A DNA stretch of 64,000 nt from Rachicladosporium sp. CCFEE 5018 (GCA_002077045.2 KZ111169.1:1-64000), one strand, 5' to 3'; shown: positions 11,793-22,923, counted from the stretch's first letter. The notes: generated by a model not told the origin, from the sequence alone. Translations and numbers: made by a program.

Positions 11793-12179
11793 TCATAGAG
11801 ACATAACCCAACTAAAGCCATTAGGAAGTTGTCCTACGCTCGGTCTGAGGGACCCATTAAGCAATGTCTTCATCTGGTACCTATTCATGGCAAAGCCGCC
11901 ACCTTTCGGAGCTAGCTTCACTAAGCCGTACCATTTATCTTCATTAGTCTTCACCGAGCTGTCCCCAGCGGCGCAGCCCAAATATAAGTACTTGCGTGTC
12001 ACACCACCGACCACTGCCTCCACCACGTTAAGATGCGGGATCTCCGCAGAGCGGGTGGCCAGATTGGGGATGCGATCGCGCATGGTCCGCTGTTGTTCTG
12101 GACTTGGTCGTGCGGCCATCACAAAAGTCTTGGTGTTTCGAGGATGAAAACGTGTGATGACAGCAGTAAGGTCGGGCAA
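11793..12179 (-). CDS. Hypothetical small protein
   Basis: A 128-residue open frame. A second Met at 12119 (MAARPSPEQQ) may be the real start and gives about 108 residues. The C-terminal half looks globular (RKYLYLGCAAGD, DKWYGLVKLAPKGGG), with alternating hydrophobic and charged residues. No known domain is recognised. It lies in the same orientation as the genes on both sides. Confidence 0.45.
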   Translation of the reverse strand: MPDLTAVITRFHPRNTKTFVMAARPSPEQQRTMRDRIPNLATRSAEIPHLNVVEAVVGGVTRKYLYLGCAAGDSSVKTNEDKWYGLVKLAPKGGGFAMNRYQMKTLLNGSLRPSVGQLPNGFSWVMSL

Positions 12180-12359
12180 GGTAGGTAGCTGAATGTAGCA
12201 GTACTTTCACAGTGAGCCAAGTCGAGTGAGTGAACGTCACAATGTGAGCTTGCTACATTCTCAAGGCATGTGCGCAGCGTGCAGGGCCGCTCCTTCCCTG
12301 ATTGCGGACATCTGGATCGCGGCTTCCGGTATGGTAGTGTGGATGGCCCGGTCGCATGA

Positions 12360-13352
12360 TTATACATCGACCCTCCTCGCCCTCGGCATCCGCCTCTTCT
12401 CCCTCTGATCCTCCCTCTTCCTCTTCTTCTCCACAACCTTCTCCCTCTCCTTGCCCTTCATACCCTCAAACCTCTTAACTTGCACCCTCTCCTTGAGCTC
12501 CGCCCGCTTCAAATAGTACGGCGTCTTGCCCTGCTCGACCTTCGTCTTCTCCTCTCTCCGATGCTGTCGTATGACCTCCTGTTCGCGCTCCTTCGCCGCT
12601 TTGGAACGGAGGCGGTTCTCCATGGCGCCGATAGTAGTTTTGAGTTTGTCCTTGGCGTCGGGGTCGGAGGTGGATTTGAGGGCGGCTTTGAGATCGGCGA
12701 TCTCGGAGGTTTGGTAGTCGCGGAGGAAGGAGTAGGCTTTTTCGGTGTTGTCGCCCGGGTGTTGAGCATGTGCATTCAGGGCGTCGAAGCGGGGATCTCG
12801 TAGTCTGCGGTTGGGGAGATCGATGACTTGACGTTTGCGAGTGACTTGATGTTTGGAGGATTGGGCCATGGGTGCATGCTTGGAGCGGGCCGTGGGAGCT
12901 TCTTCTTCTGAAGGCGCAGAGTCGGATTGGGAATTGTCGTCCAGCTCATCGTCCCCAACGTCAGTATCCTTGACCCGGATCTTACTCTGGCTTGCCTTCA
13001 CAGCAAGCCCCTTCTTCTCCCTCAGCTCCCTTAGCCTTGCTCTCAGCACTGCCAGCTTCCCATTCTGCTCATCCGTCTCATCGCTCCCGCGCTTCCGCTT
13101 CCTCGCGAGACTGTCCTGTGCCTGCTTCAACGCTCCAAACGAGACACTTCCAAGCTGTACCTCTGCGTCACTTCCCTCTTCGCTCACACCACCGTCAGCC
13201 TCGCTGTCATCGCTCCCATCTGACAGATCTCCGCCATCCTGACTCAGCGCATCGGCGTCCACTGAGTCGCCGTCTAGGCTGCCAGTCTCCTCGTCCTCCC
13301 GAACATCAATCGGTCGGACGTTCCGGGTCAGCAGCACTCTACTTGGTGCCAT
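12360..13352 (-). CDS. RRP36: rRNA biogenesis protein RRP36
   Basis: Intronless, 330 residues from the ATG at 13352, which has a good context (caagATGG). An in-frame ATG 18 codons upstream is possible. An acidic, Ser-rich N-terminal half is followed by the RRP36 signature: RRLRDPRFDAL, YSFLRDYQTSEIADLK, GKTPYYLKRAELKE and a very basic Lys/Arg-rich tail (EKVVEKKRKREDQREKRR). RRP36 acts in the nucleolus in early 18S rRNA processing as part of the 90S pre-ribosome. It is divergent from RCF2 with about 300 bases between the two starts. Confidence 0.9.
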   Translation of the reverse strand: MAPSRVLLTRNVRPIDVREDEETGSLDGDSVDADALSQDGGDLSDGSDDSEADGGVSEEGSDAEVQLGSVSFGALKQAQDSLARKRKRGSDETDEQNGKLAVLRARLRELREKKGLAVKASQSKIRVKDTDVGDDELDDNSQSDSAPSEEEAPTARSKHAPMAQSSKHQVTRKRQVIDLPNRRLRDPRFDALNAHAQHPGDNTEKAYSFLRDYQTSEIADLKAALKSTSDPDAKDKLKTTIGAMENRLRSKAAKEREQEVIRQHRREEKTKVEQGKTPYYLKRAELKERVQVKRFEGMKGKEREKVVEKKRKREDQREKRRMPRARRVDV

Positions 13353-13658
13353 CTTGCCTGATAGGACCATCGGAACACTATAATCAGTTTTCTCGTAATT
13401 TCTCAAAGTTAGCTCCCCCCGGCTCGCACGTGGCGCGGCACTTTATGCGCCGGGCTGGTCCGCAGAGGAGCCATGACAGCAAAGTGATGTAAGCGGCTCG
13501 CATTGAAGACGCTTCGCTGCTTGGAAGAGCTTCGCGGACGAGGTGGAGCTATCGCGGTAATCGTCATTTGCCCTTGTACCTTCCGCTGACTGCGATCTCT
13601 CATCATTGCTTCACGGCGGACTTTCTGAAGGCCACTATCGTATTGCTGTATCACAATT
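13353..13658. promoter_or_regulatory. Shared divergent promoter region RRP36 / RCF2
   Basis: These 306 bases separate two oppositely oriented starts, so the promoters of both genes must lie or overlap here. No clear TATA box was seen. The regulatory elements are not identified. Confidence 0.4.
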
Positions 13659-14618
13659 ATGAAGATCCTCACGCCCGAGGAAGAGAAGGCGCATTACAAG
13701 TACGCACGCGACCAATCCGTAAGGGACTATACATCCCACTAACGACAGCGCAGTGCAACGCTCAAAGGTGGAATCGGCGGTGGTGTTGCGGGCGTGCTCG
13801 TCGGCACCGGCGCAGTAGCAGCAGCATCAGCCCGCTACCCATTCTTCCGCGGCCTCACCTACCCTTCCGCACCTTCCTCGTCGTCTCGTCAGGCACATTC
13901 GCAGGTATGACTTAATCCAATGAGCAGACTGCTACTGGAGCGCCTCGCTAACGTCAGGACAGCCATCATCTCCGCCGACAAGTACTCCCGCTACTACGAG
14001 CAATCCCGCCACCCCGAATCCCGCTACGAAGACGAATCCAAATCCCTTCAAGACCAGCTGAACTCGCAAAAGTCTACCCAAGAGCGGACAGTCCAATGGG
14101 CAGAAGACAACAAATACTCCATCGTCTTCGGCTCCTGGGTCGCGTCTATGGCCACAGCTCTCGGTATAGTCGGCCGTAGTCCCTACCTCACAGGCCAGCA
14201 AAAACTCGTGCAAGCTCGTGTGTACGCGCAAGGCCTCACGATGGCCGTTGTAATCGCCTCACTCGCATTGGAGGGCTCAGACTCAGCGCGAGGCAAAGGG
14301 CGGTGGGAAACAGTCAAGATTCTAGACCCGAATGATCCGACGCATAAACACGTCATTGAGAAGAAAATTCACCACGAGCGGTACGCCGGCGAGGATCAAT
14401 GGAGGGATATGGTTGAGGCGGAGGAGGAGCGGATTAAGGAGAGGGAGACTGCGGTCAATCAGGAGAGGGAGAAGGAGCATAAGAAGAACGGGGCGGGGAA
14501 GAAGGCGGATGGGAATGGACATAGTGAGGGCAAGGGCGGGAAGGGGGAAAAGAAGGTGGATTTGGAGCATGGGAAGAAGGTGGAAGAGGCGAAGGATAAG
14601 AAGATCAATGCGCCTTGA
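13659..14618 (+). CDS. RCF2: Respiratory supercomplex factor 2 (HIG1 domain), with 1-nt frameshift
   Basis: Three exons: 13659-13699, 13754-13904, 13963-14618. Exon 1 encodes MKILTPEEEKAHY, exon 2 the Gly-rich first helix (GGIGGGVAG) to RYPFFRGL, and exon 3 the HIG1 part with ISADKYSRYYEQ, a second hydrophobic pair near GSWVASMATALGIVGR, and a Lys/Glu-rich tail. RCF2 stabilises complex III/IV supercomplexes in the mitochondrial inner membrane. The frame changes inside exon 2: after RYPFFRGLT one base is missing near 13857 (ccacctaccc region), and the expected LPFRTFLVVSSGTFA continues in the next frame up to the correct exon 3 phase. Total coding length is 848, one short of a multiple of three. 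The cause may be an assembly error or a true mutation. Confidence 0.8.
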
Positions 14619-14997
14619 GAGGAGTCCGGGTCGAACTGGTTGTGCAGTGGAGAGGGGCGATTGCGATGCATAGACAACACGGAGGGACAACTCTAGGCGC
14701 GCATATGAAACTTGTTGCGTATCTGTACATGGAGAATACTCTCGAATCCATGCGCTCAAACAGAAACGCATGGCAATGGTGCTGCAGCCTTCACGTATCA
14801 TGTGCACGTGAGAAGGTAACCATTGCCAGCATGCGCGATATCAAAATGCAGGGTTACGGAGCATGCATTCTTACAATACAATGTACATACATAATCTTCC
14901 AAAGCCGCTACCCAACGACCGTGATCCCATTTCTCCCGCTGTCGCCAGCATCCGTCATATCTCTGAAGCTACCACCAGACCCTCTGCAGTTCCCTCA

Positions 14998-17269
14998 TCA
15001 CTCCCCTCCAAACATCTCTCCCGCCTCCCTACAATACCTCGCCTCCCCTCTCCCCCCTGCAGTCTCACTAGCCCAACACACCACCCCCGCATCAAGCGTC
15101 GCCCCAACCACATTCTCCACAGCGCCCAGAACCGCAAAGCCGATAGTCCCCGCAATAAGCGCGACGATGTAGGCATACAGACTCCCTTTAAGGCCGGCGC
15201 CAGATTTCGGTGGCAATTTTGAGGTTATGCGCTGTGCGGACCCAGCCGCCGAAGGCGAGCGCAACGCTGACCAGCCAGCGCGTGGCTTGCAGGAGGAGCT
15301 TGGCGAGGCGGTAGGGTAGCAGGGGAGAGTCTGGGGAGCCGACTGGGCTGAAGGAAGAGGGGGAGAGGGTGTTTGAGGGGTTTGTGCGAGAGACGAAGTT
15401 CAGTGTGCTCATGTTCCGCGCGGAGATGGAGAGGGGTTGCGAGTGGATCGCGGCGTAGGTGAGAGTCAAAGGGTTGGTGAGGGTAGCGAGAGATGTCGGT
15501 ATGAGCGCGTAGAAACACATGTTTAGGAGTCCTGAGAGGCGGCCGGGGAGGATTATGAGGGGTAAACGGACGAGGAGGGAGAGGAAGGTTGAGAGGCAGA
15601 TTGTGCCAAGGAGGGCACAAGTGGCGTGGAGGAAAGATGCCTTGACGACTGCTTCACTGGTGGGTTGCGCGGGGGCGTAGCGGTGGAAGTACCACTGGCT
15701 GACTGTTGCTGCTGTTGTTGCGCGCTGGATGCCCGAGATGATACCTAGGGTCCAGAGGTACTGCAGGGCGAAGAAGGCGCCGAGCCACCAAGCGTTGGCG
15801 TCGAGCAGGAACTTGCGTGCGCCTACTAGCGTACCGTTGAGGAAGATGCGCTCGAACATCAGCATCCAGATCCAGGTGCATGTGACTGTCGCTGCGAGCG
15901 TGCCGAAGCCGAGGACGACCAGCCAAGGCGATGCGGTCAAGATGCGTGTGCTAAACTCGAGTATCGAGATCGACTTCGCAAGGCTGTGTCGCGACTTAAC
16001 GACGGACACGATCCAGAAGATCGCGAGCATGGCCGGTATGAGTGACAGCCATCGCATGGCTTTGTCTTGTATGCTCGTGCCGTGCCACTCGCCCTTGAAG
16101 CTGCTGATCAGTGGGTACAGAGCGAATGCGATCAACACCGTTGGCACTGCCACGATCAGAGTGTATACTAGCGGTCGCACGTAGTGGCGTAGAAGCGACA
16201 GCCAGATACATGCGACGATCACCGCAATCATTGTGTCCCACAGCAGCATGCTGGTGCTGCCTCGTAAAGCGCTATAGATGGTGTCTCCAAGCGGCTTCTT
16301 CGACGAGGGGGTTGAGGTATGGAACCACGTCAGGACGAACGCTCCAAACATAGCGAATAGTGAGATCTGCCATAGCGTCGCCCAGAATGCATCATGCTTC
16401 GGCGGCTCTAGTGCTGGTAGTATTACCGTCGGAGGCACGCTTTCGCGATCTGGCGATCGCGGCCTGGGCATACCAAGCAGAGCTTCCTCGTCCGTTTCTC
16501 GTGGCATGAAAGCGCTGTACTGTGTCTCTTGCTTTTGCGATCGCAACGTCTGTATTGGCGCTGGTCGATCGTCCAGATCACCGATCGGCGAGAGATTGGC
16601 GATCGACTCCGGCACATCACCCGTCGTTGTGCTCTCTAGATCCACATCGACCAGCCTGCCTTTCCCTTTTGTACTTGCCTCTGACCCAGGCGCACTTCCA
16701 GGATCTCGGGGTGGCAGCTGCTTGGATGTCCGCGTCCTCCCTCTCGGCGCGCTCCGATCTCTATCATGGTCCTGGCCTTCCGGCTGTCGCTCCAGCCTCT
16801 CCACAGTGTCATCCTCCATCTCCGAGCTCTCCGTCATGTGGCTGCGACCAAAGTGCTGTCGACTCCTCTGAAGCGCGTACATGTCCTCCACCTCCCTCTC
16901 GTGCTCATCTCCCTCGTCCTCCTCTTCGAAGTCGCCGTGTGCGGAGTAGAATAGCGGCGCTTGCGGATCTTGACGCGATAGTCGTCCGGCAAAGGGAAAG
17001 CGCGATTGTGAGGATGCCTGCTGTTGCTGCTGATAAGGGTTTGGCATGCCGGGTCGTTGCACATAGCGGGAGTTGGACTCTAGTCGTCGACGGTCCAAAG
17101 GTTGTCGCGAGCGACTTGATCGATCGCCTTGCGGTGAGAAGGAGAGATGTGCGTTGGATTGCTGGAGGAAGCGGGAGGCATCTATGGCTGAGATTAGTCA
17201 CGCGATCATGGCGGAGTGATGAGTGGTATTGCCTGGGAAGTGCGAGGATGACATACATTCGGAGAACAT
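14998..17269 (-). CDS. PNS1: PNS1/CTL choline-transporter-like protein, with 1-nt frameshift
   Basis: A 13-nt first exon (17269-17257, GTATGT donor) joins exon 2 at 17181 to give the N-terminus MFSEYASRFLQQS, which is typical of fungal PNS1-like proteins. A long acidic, Ser/Arg-rich cytosolic N-terminus is followed from about residue 260 by about ten hydrophobic segments of the SLC44/CTL domain (PLVYTLIVAVPTVLIAFALY, SQWYFHRYAP, LGTICLSTFLSLLVRLP). The C-terminal part GSLYAYIVALIAGTIG..VVCWASE..RYCREA lies one frame off. The switch falls at a run of four A (minus strand) at 15220-15217, where three would keep the frame. Members sit in plasma or vacuolar membranes; the substrate here is unproven. 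Confidence 0.85.
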
Positions 17270-18795
17270 ATTGTTAGAGAGCCCAAGGCTCCCTCTGAGT
17301 GTGCCGCAGTCGGCTACTCAGTGCTGCAGTGTATGCTCGCTCACAGCTCAAGTGGAGCTCGTCGAGTCGGATGTAGACGCCGGATGCAGCGAGCTCGGTC
17401 TAATGATGTCTCAGGCGGCAGTGCAGAGGCAGTCGACAGCAGTATATGGATGAGGATGTGCGATGATGTGAGAGGGGAGAGTAGGAGAGCAGGATTAGGT
17501 GCGCAGGTGTACAGTTCGTGAGTCAGTGGGAGCCATCACACTGCGCCTCCAGCTGGGTTGACGTGGATAAGGCGACCGGGTGACGATACCACCCATGCGG
17601 AGTACCGAAGTCTATCGGCCGCCGGCTGCGGGCCGTGCCGCTGCTGTGCACGACAGACTGCACAGCTTTGATCAGCTCCAAGTCTGACCGGCAGCAGATC
17701 GAATTCCACTGCTTCAGCCTCCGAAACCGTCCCTGACCATAGCGCTACCGGTCTCAAGTAACGGCGATGCCAGACAAGCTCAGAGCTGCTCTGCTGCCTG
17801 CTGTACATCCCCATGCACCATGTTCTCGCATGCTTCATTCAAGGCTGGTCTCCAACTTCAAACCCATGCTTGAAGTGCCCGGGCGCCATTCACTGCGTAG
17901 CGCACCTTTCACCGGGCTGGCCGTACTCAACACAGAATGAGCCAGTGCGGAAGCGGCCCACTGCCTCGTCTGTGGCCCTCACTAGATTGGCCATCGCTGC
18001 AAAGGTTGTATCGTGCACCCCAGACGAGCTCATCAGACACTTCAAGCGATCTTCGCGCGGCTCGTAATATACGGCAGCCGCGTGATGTCGTCCGTCTTAA
18101 CTCGGCGTCAGAACATGGAATGCTGGAGTGGCGGAATCTCCCAGGCGCGCTAATATGTGGGCAAACGGCCTCGGATTGAAGTTCGGCGTTGTCATCGAAA
18201 CTTGATATAGTACGGCGATGTTGGCTAGCTTCGACGTCAGCGAGTTTTCGTCATGGTCTTGAGGATGGCTCACTGATGATTCGGGCGCGAAGGGCCTCCA
18301 CTTCGACACAGTTGCTGACGTGTTCTGCGGCGCGGTTCATGTTGGCTTCCAATTCAGCTTCTTCGGATACACTTGGCAGGGTTCCTTCTGTGTATGACTT
18401 GTAGACGTGATGGTGGGCGGTGGTAGAGATATCAGCAGAGTAGCTGATGTGTTGGCCGGCTTAGGTGTAACATAGCTCACGTCGAAGGAAGGCACGACTG
18501 GCACTTTATGTGCTGAGAGTTCCCGAGTTGCAAAGGTTCAACTTTACGTTTTGCAACAAGCTTGCATGTACAGACACCCTTCCATGTCCCATGGACATGA
18601 GCAAGGCCTCGTCTGAGGCAGGAACGCCATGATTGCTCCCATATCTCGATTCAGACTTTCGGATTGTGGTAAGCCAACATTGCGCTTCGGCTCTGGCTGA
18701 CATGGCTCACTGCTTTCGAGTCACCGAACCAGATATCTCATTCAAAATGCCAGTGCCGCCCTCCTCGATGCGTCTCAATGCGCTCTACCATAGCC
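17270..18795. other. Gene-poor stretch, possible small minus-strand gene
   Basis: No family is recognised. On the minus strand around 18410-18260 there is a coding-like segment (YTEGTLPSVSEEAELEANMNRAAE would span it) followed by a GTGAGC donor, so a small spliced unknown gene between about 18500 and 18065 is possible. Its ends cannot be fixed. The rest is featureless. Confidence 0.3.
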
Positions 18796-19101
18796 TCAAT
18801 CGACTATGTGTTGAAGTAGCCGCTCCTTGTCACGGCCCCATACCGGATGGAGGCTCAACAACTTCTTGGAGCATACAAGAACCTCCTTCAGCGCCGCGAA
18901 AGTTGAGTCGCACGGATTGGAGGTGACCACGCACACCATCTTCTTCTCCTTTTCCGAGAAATACATCACGCCGGCCTTGTATTTGTCGTCAAACTGCGCG
19001 GTCACAATGTGTAGGCGCGGGATCTCTGCTACGCTCTTGTAATCTTGGGGATCGGTCGACCCGCGGGCGAGGTCGCTGATGGTGGGAAGTACAACGGTCA
19101 T
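18796..19101 (-). CDS. Hypothetical 101-residue protein
   Basis: Starting at the ATG at 19101 (MTVVLPTISDLARG), the frame encodes 101 residues with a compact pattern: PRLHIVTAQFDDKYKAGVMYFSEKEKKMVCVVTSN reads as beta strands and turns around residues 28-62, followed by a helix. The frame stays open upstream to 19227, and an AG acceptor just before the ATG (tgcag) leaves room for an upstream exon. No family is recognised. Confidence 0.35.
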   Translation of the reverse strand: MTVVLPTISDLARGSTDPQDYKSVAEIPRLHIVTAQFDDKYKAGVMYFSEKEKKMVCVVTSNPCDSTFAALKEVLVCSKKLLSLHPVWGRDKERLLQHIVD

Positions 19102-20368
19102 GTTGTCTGCACACCTGTCAGGATTCGATGCCGTATTGTTTCGATGACACGGCTTTCGTACCCATGATCTGAGCACGCAACTCTGCGTATACTCGTGGCG
19201 GATAAGTGTAGGGCCGATGTGGTCCATACTGGCTGCGGCGTTGTGTCCGAAGGTCTTGGGGCGGCTGTGGAGTGATGTTGGGTAAGTGGGACGTCGAGAC
19301 TAGCAAATCCTTCGACGTGGGTCGTTAAGGCCTCTCCCGGAAGCAGATCGAAGACCAGCGAGGAGATGTGTGCAAAAGGCAAGTGCGATCGATACCTGTC
19401 TCACTTTGGGCTGCTCCTAGACAATCAAATAAGCCTCATTCCATGGTACATCACTTCTCCTTTGTGAGTACAACTACCTCAACTTTCCAGAAGCACCCAG
19501 CAGCTTCTCTGTCTCAGCCAGCAGCGCCTCACACGCGGCGACGCTCGTTACACACAGCTCGAAAGTCATGAAGAAGTGCGGCTTTCCCAATGCTGCGACT
19601 TTGCAAGCCACGCCCGCTTGGAGCATTTAAGCCACCTTTGCAGTCAGGCATAGAGGCGTCCATCACGCTCATGATGTGTACATTGCGAGTAGATAGTGAG
19701 TTCGGACAGTCTATGCCCATAATTCAGGTCCAACATCAGTGAGCCGAGACTTGGGTGGGTCCTTCTGAACGTCGGCAAGGATGCCGATGAAAAGGCGACT
19801 GCTTTATGTGGTAAACGAGTCAGCCATTGTGGGAGCCAAGTATGAGCTGGGATGGAAGCAGCACCGATGGTCTGAGTACTGGAGCTCTGCGTGGTCAAGT
19901 GCTGGACAACTTGTGAGGTGAGGCGTTTCGTCGCGAATTGGACAGTTTAACTCCGAAGGGATCAGCCGCAAGATGCAGCACTCCTAACATCGCTGATCGA
20001 GGCATGTGATTGTGGGGTGGCGAACACTGTCAAACGAAACTGCCTCACAGATCATGAAGATGACCATAGGCTATGTTGTCGTTGACTAGGCCGTAGACGA
20101 GGACGACGTGGCGATTGACTGCGCTCATAGTGACCCCCTTCCACTCGTTAACGCGCATCCGACAGGAGACAAATACCGGAGAAGGCCACATCGAATAGCT
20201 GTGTCGCATCCGTCATGCATGCTTCAATGGTGGACTGCCACGTCTTCTGTCAGTATTCGGCAGACAGCAGCATGTTGCGACATACATACGCACTGCGAGT
20301 GCTTTCCCTACGCCTTACTTCCCTCCCTTCCGAATGCTACCCATTTCTGCGGGGCTATTTGCTGACAG
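19102..20368. other. Intergenic region, no gene recognised
   Basis: Only short open frames on both strands and normal base composition. Nothing could be supported as a gene or repeat. Confidence 0.35.
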
Positions 20369-21028
20369 TCACTCCATCTCCCGCTGAAGCTGCAGATCCG
20401 CAAGTTGCTGCTCGCCGTACCAATGCTGCTGCTGTAGAAGCCGATGCTCATCCGCCAATCGCTGATGCTCGCAAACCAGACATTGAAAGTTGTCCTTGAG
20501 CTGCGAGTTCTCGCTGATCACACTATCATTCCCCACCCTGACCCGTTGGGCATCTGCGCGCGCCTGATCGCACGCATCCACAAGCTGCTGCAATTGCGGA
20601 TTGACCTTCTCCTCCATCATGCTCGCAACAATTCTTTGGATCTCTTGCGCCCTTTCACGCTTTCCTTCCGCAACGCGTTCCTGCTCCACCCGCTTAGCTT
20701 CCTGCCGGCGCCTTTCCAGCACTGCCTCATATGTCGCCTGAGCCGCTCGGACACCGCTCGCCACGCGCGCTTTACTCGCGGGCACTTGAGTTGGAATATA
20801 GACAAGTACGCTGTCGATCTCCTGCTGACGTAGGATCTTGGTGGCGTTTTCGCAGACCTCGAGGTCGCGGTCAGCTATGCCGCCGTTTTGTGCTCGTGAC
20901 TTGACGATCGCTTCTTCGCAGCGCAAGGTTGACTCGCGGAGAATATGCTTCCATGCAACGCCTGGTGTGAGGGCAGGACTGGGGGTCGTGCTGGCTAGAT
21001 AAGGGAATAGTGGGCCTGGGCGACTCAT
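20369..21028 (-). CDS. Coiled-coil hypothetical protein
   Basis: From the Met at 21028 (MSRPGPLFPY) the product has 219 residues; the frame is open to 21169, so a longer N-terminus is possible. Residues from about 85 on form a long charged helix (VLERRRQEAKRVEQERVAEGKRERAQE) and end in a Gln-rich coiled coil (LADEHRLLQQQHWYGEQQLADLQ). No catalytic motif is visible. It resembles the coiled-coil proteins at 53-56 kb in style only. Confidence 0.5.
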   Translation of the reverse strand: MSRPGPLFPYLASTTPSPALTPGVAWKHILRESTLRCEEAIVKSRAQNGGIADRDLEVCENATKILRQQEIDSVLVYIPTQVPASKARVASGVRAAQATYEAVLERRRQEAKRVEQERVAEGKRERAQEIQRIVASMMEEKVNPQLQQLVDACDQARADAQRVRVGNDSVISENSQLKDNFQCLVCEHQRLADEHRLLQQQHWYGEQQLADLQLQREME

Positions 21029-21215
21029 GATGGAGGAGGCTTGTGGTACAGGCGTGAAGCTGGCTTGAAGGAGGGGAACTGCTTGTACACTTGTGGGAAG
21101 TACACGTTGGCGTTGGCGCGAAGTCGAATTTGGAAAAGCCCTGGCGTGCGCTGTGTGTCCACAGCCCAAGTCGCACCTTCCTTGAGACCCAGACTTGGCA
21201 CGTCTCAGAATTCCT

Positions 21216-21760
21216 CTACCAGATCAATATACCAATCATACTAATGAGCACGGTGGCTGCAGCGACCCAATGCACCTCGTCTACGATCACTGGACACTGT
21301 AAGCAGTGTAGGTGCCATAGGATGGAAAGATCGACTAGCATCCAAGTCGGGCAGTCTACGTCCGAGTCATCTTCGGAGCTGTCTGGCTCCAGGCACATTA
21401 GTGCCGGCGACGTAGCATCGGCGTGGGTACTAGGTGTCATCACCACCACTCGATGTGGATTCGTAGTTTGACTCCTGTATGCCGATCCAGTATCTGCGAA
21501 GCTCTCGTCAAACAAGACGTCTCATCGAAGGGAAAGATGGTCTCGTCGTCGTCACTGCTTCCATCGCTGTGCCGATCGTGATGCGGTCTGTGGAAGGGGA
21601 AGTCGTGGCGTGCACTCCTCCAGGACTGGAACCTCCTCCGCATGCTGCCGCCGATCGATGAGCGTGCGCGAGATGGCTGCGGCATGCTTGTGTTAGAGGA
21701 ATCTCGGTAGATGAGTGTGCAGGAGAAAGTCAGAGTTGGCTTGTTGGGGAGAGGGCCCAT
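21216..21760 (-). CDS. Hypothetical tail-anchored-type protein
   Basis: Two exons (21760-21519 and 21474-21216) join through a 44-nt intron (GTCTTG..TACAG) to 166 residues; starting at the second Met (21685) gives 141. The N-terminus is basic and Arg/His-rich (SMRRRFQSWRSARHDF), the middle is acidic (GSSDDDETIF and EPDSSEDDSDVD), and the extreme C-terminus is a hydrophobic helix (VAAATVLISMIGILIW). That layout fits a tail-anchored membrane protein of the ER or mitochondrial outer membrane. The family is unknown, and the donor GTCTTG is weak. Confidence 0.45.
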
Positions 21761-21829
21761 CGAGCAGCCACTGTATCGGCGAAGACAGAGATGTGGTGAA
21801 TGTAATCGTGGGGATGCGTGAAGATCGCC

Positions 21830-22681
21830 TCATCTTCGGCGCTCTGCATCTCTGTAAGGCGATCGGCTTCTGCTCCGTCTGTCACTGTAGCGCCGAGGCT
21901 TGTCGATGCGCTCTCGACTCCTCGATCTGCCATGGGAGGCGCGTTGAGCTCGTGGTTCAGTGAGCTTGTAATCCTGCCTAGTCTCTCGCTCTCGTGCATA
22001 GTGATCACTGCGCCTATCATCCCTTGGCGAACGCCGTCGGTGCTCTCGCGACCTTGACCTCGACCGCGAGCGATGCGTATGGCTCCGTCTCACATCTCGA
22101 GATCGTGACCTCGAACGATGGCGATGACTTCGCTTCCTGTCGCGATCGCGCGATCTTGAACGTGATCGGTGTTTGCGCTTCTCTCGTCGCCGGTCCTTTC
22201 CCTGCCCACGATCCCGCTCCCCGCCTCTGCTTCGGCTGCGAGACCTTCGCGCATCTGTGCCCTTTAGTCTAAGCTTCGGCCCTTCCTCGTCCTCATCCTC
22301 ATGCTTGAGCACCTCTCTCAGCGCCTCGTTGATGATCTTTTGACTCGCTGCATCTCCGATGGGTACCAAGTTTGCATTCTCCCGATCCGGCACAGGCAGA
22401 CCCAGCGCCTTCGCCATCGCATCCTCCTCGGCCTCCTTCACCTTTCTCAGCTCCTCCTTCCTCGCAATACGTGCCGACTCTGCCCTCTCTTCGGGCGTCT
22501 TGTCGGCGTCATCGGCCTTGGCATACCAATTGAGATCTTTGCCCTTCTGCCATCGGCCCACAGGTGCCATGAGCGAGTGACCCAGGTAGTTCTCGCGCTG
22601 GGTGTCGGTCTTGACAGCATCCCAAGAGAAGTTGACGCCTCCACGAGAGCCCGACTTGCGGACTGATTGAAGGAGGTCCAT
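21830..22681 (-). CDS. MMTAG2-like N-terminal domain protein with RS tail
   Basis: Intronless, 283 residues. The N-terminal 55 residues ([46 protein letters not shown]) match the conserved domain of multiple myeloma tumor-associated protein 2 orthologues. A helical acidic middle ([24 protein letters not shown]) follows, and then about 130 residues of Arg-Ser/Arg-Asp dipeptides of the kind found in splicing factors. A nuclear role linked to RNA processing is inferred from the RS domain; the biochemical function of the family is not established. It is divergent from the glucosidase I gene. Confidence 0.85.
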   Translation of the reverse strand: MDLLQSVRKSGSRGGVNFSWDAVKTDTQRENYLGHSLMAPVGRWQKGKDLNWYAKADDADKTPEERAESARIARKEELRKVKEAEEDAMAKALGLPVPDRENANLVPIGDAASQKIINEALREVLKHEDEDEEGPKLRLKGTDARRSRSRSRGGERDRGQGKDRRREKRKHRSRSRSRDRDRKRSHRHRSRSRSRDVRRSHTHRSRSRSRSREHRRRSPRDDRRSDHYARERETRQDYKLTEPRAQRASHGRSRSRERIDKPRRYSDRRSRSRSPYRDAERRR

Positions 22682-22923
22682 GGCACCGGTGTTGGGCGGT
22701 GCTAGACGTTATCTTCGATGTCAAAAACTCCGGACACCACCTTGCGCAGCGTAGGATCTCACAAGGCAAGTGACGCCGAGGAAGATTTGCAGACGTTGAA
22801 ACAAGAAGCTGTACCTGCAGCAGCGGAGCGGAGCGGGGCGGACTGTGGGGGCGGAACACCTCCACCTTACGAAAGTCGAGCATTTGCCATTGGACAAGTG
22901 GACAAATACACTTCCTAGCAAGC
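22682..22923. promoter_or_regulatory. Shared divergent promoter MMTAG2-like / glucosidase I
   Basis: Only 242 bases lie between the two start codons, so both promoters are packed here. A GC-rich run around 22830-22860 is the only notable feature. Confidence 0.4.

Noticed and set aside
12480..13492. Plus-strand Ser/Leu-rich and Arg/His-rich frames opposite RRP36
   Set aside because: Shadows of a low-complexity charged gene on the other strand.
14332..14807. Basic and Leu-rich frames overlapping the RCF2 tail
   Set aside because: They arise from the Lys/Glu-rich repeat of RCF2 read in other frames.
22301..22666. Plus-strand frame opposite the MMTAG2-like gene
   Set aside because: Shadow of the conserved minus-strand domain.
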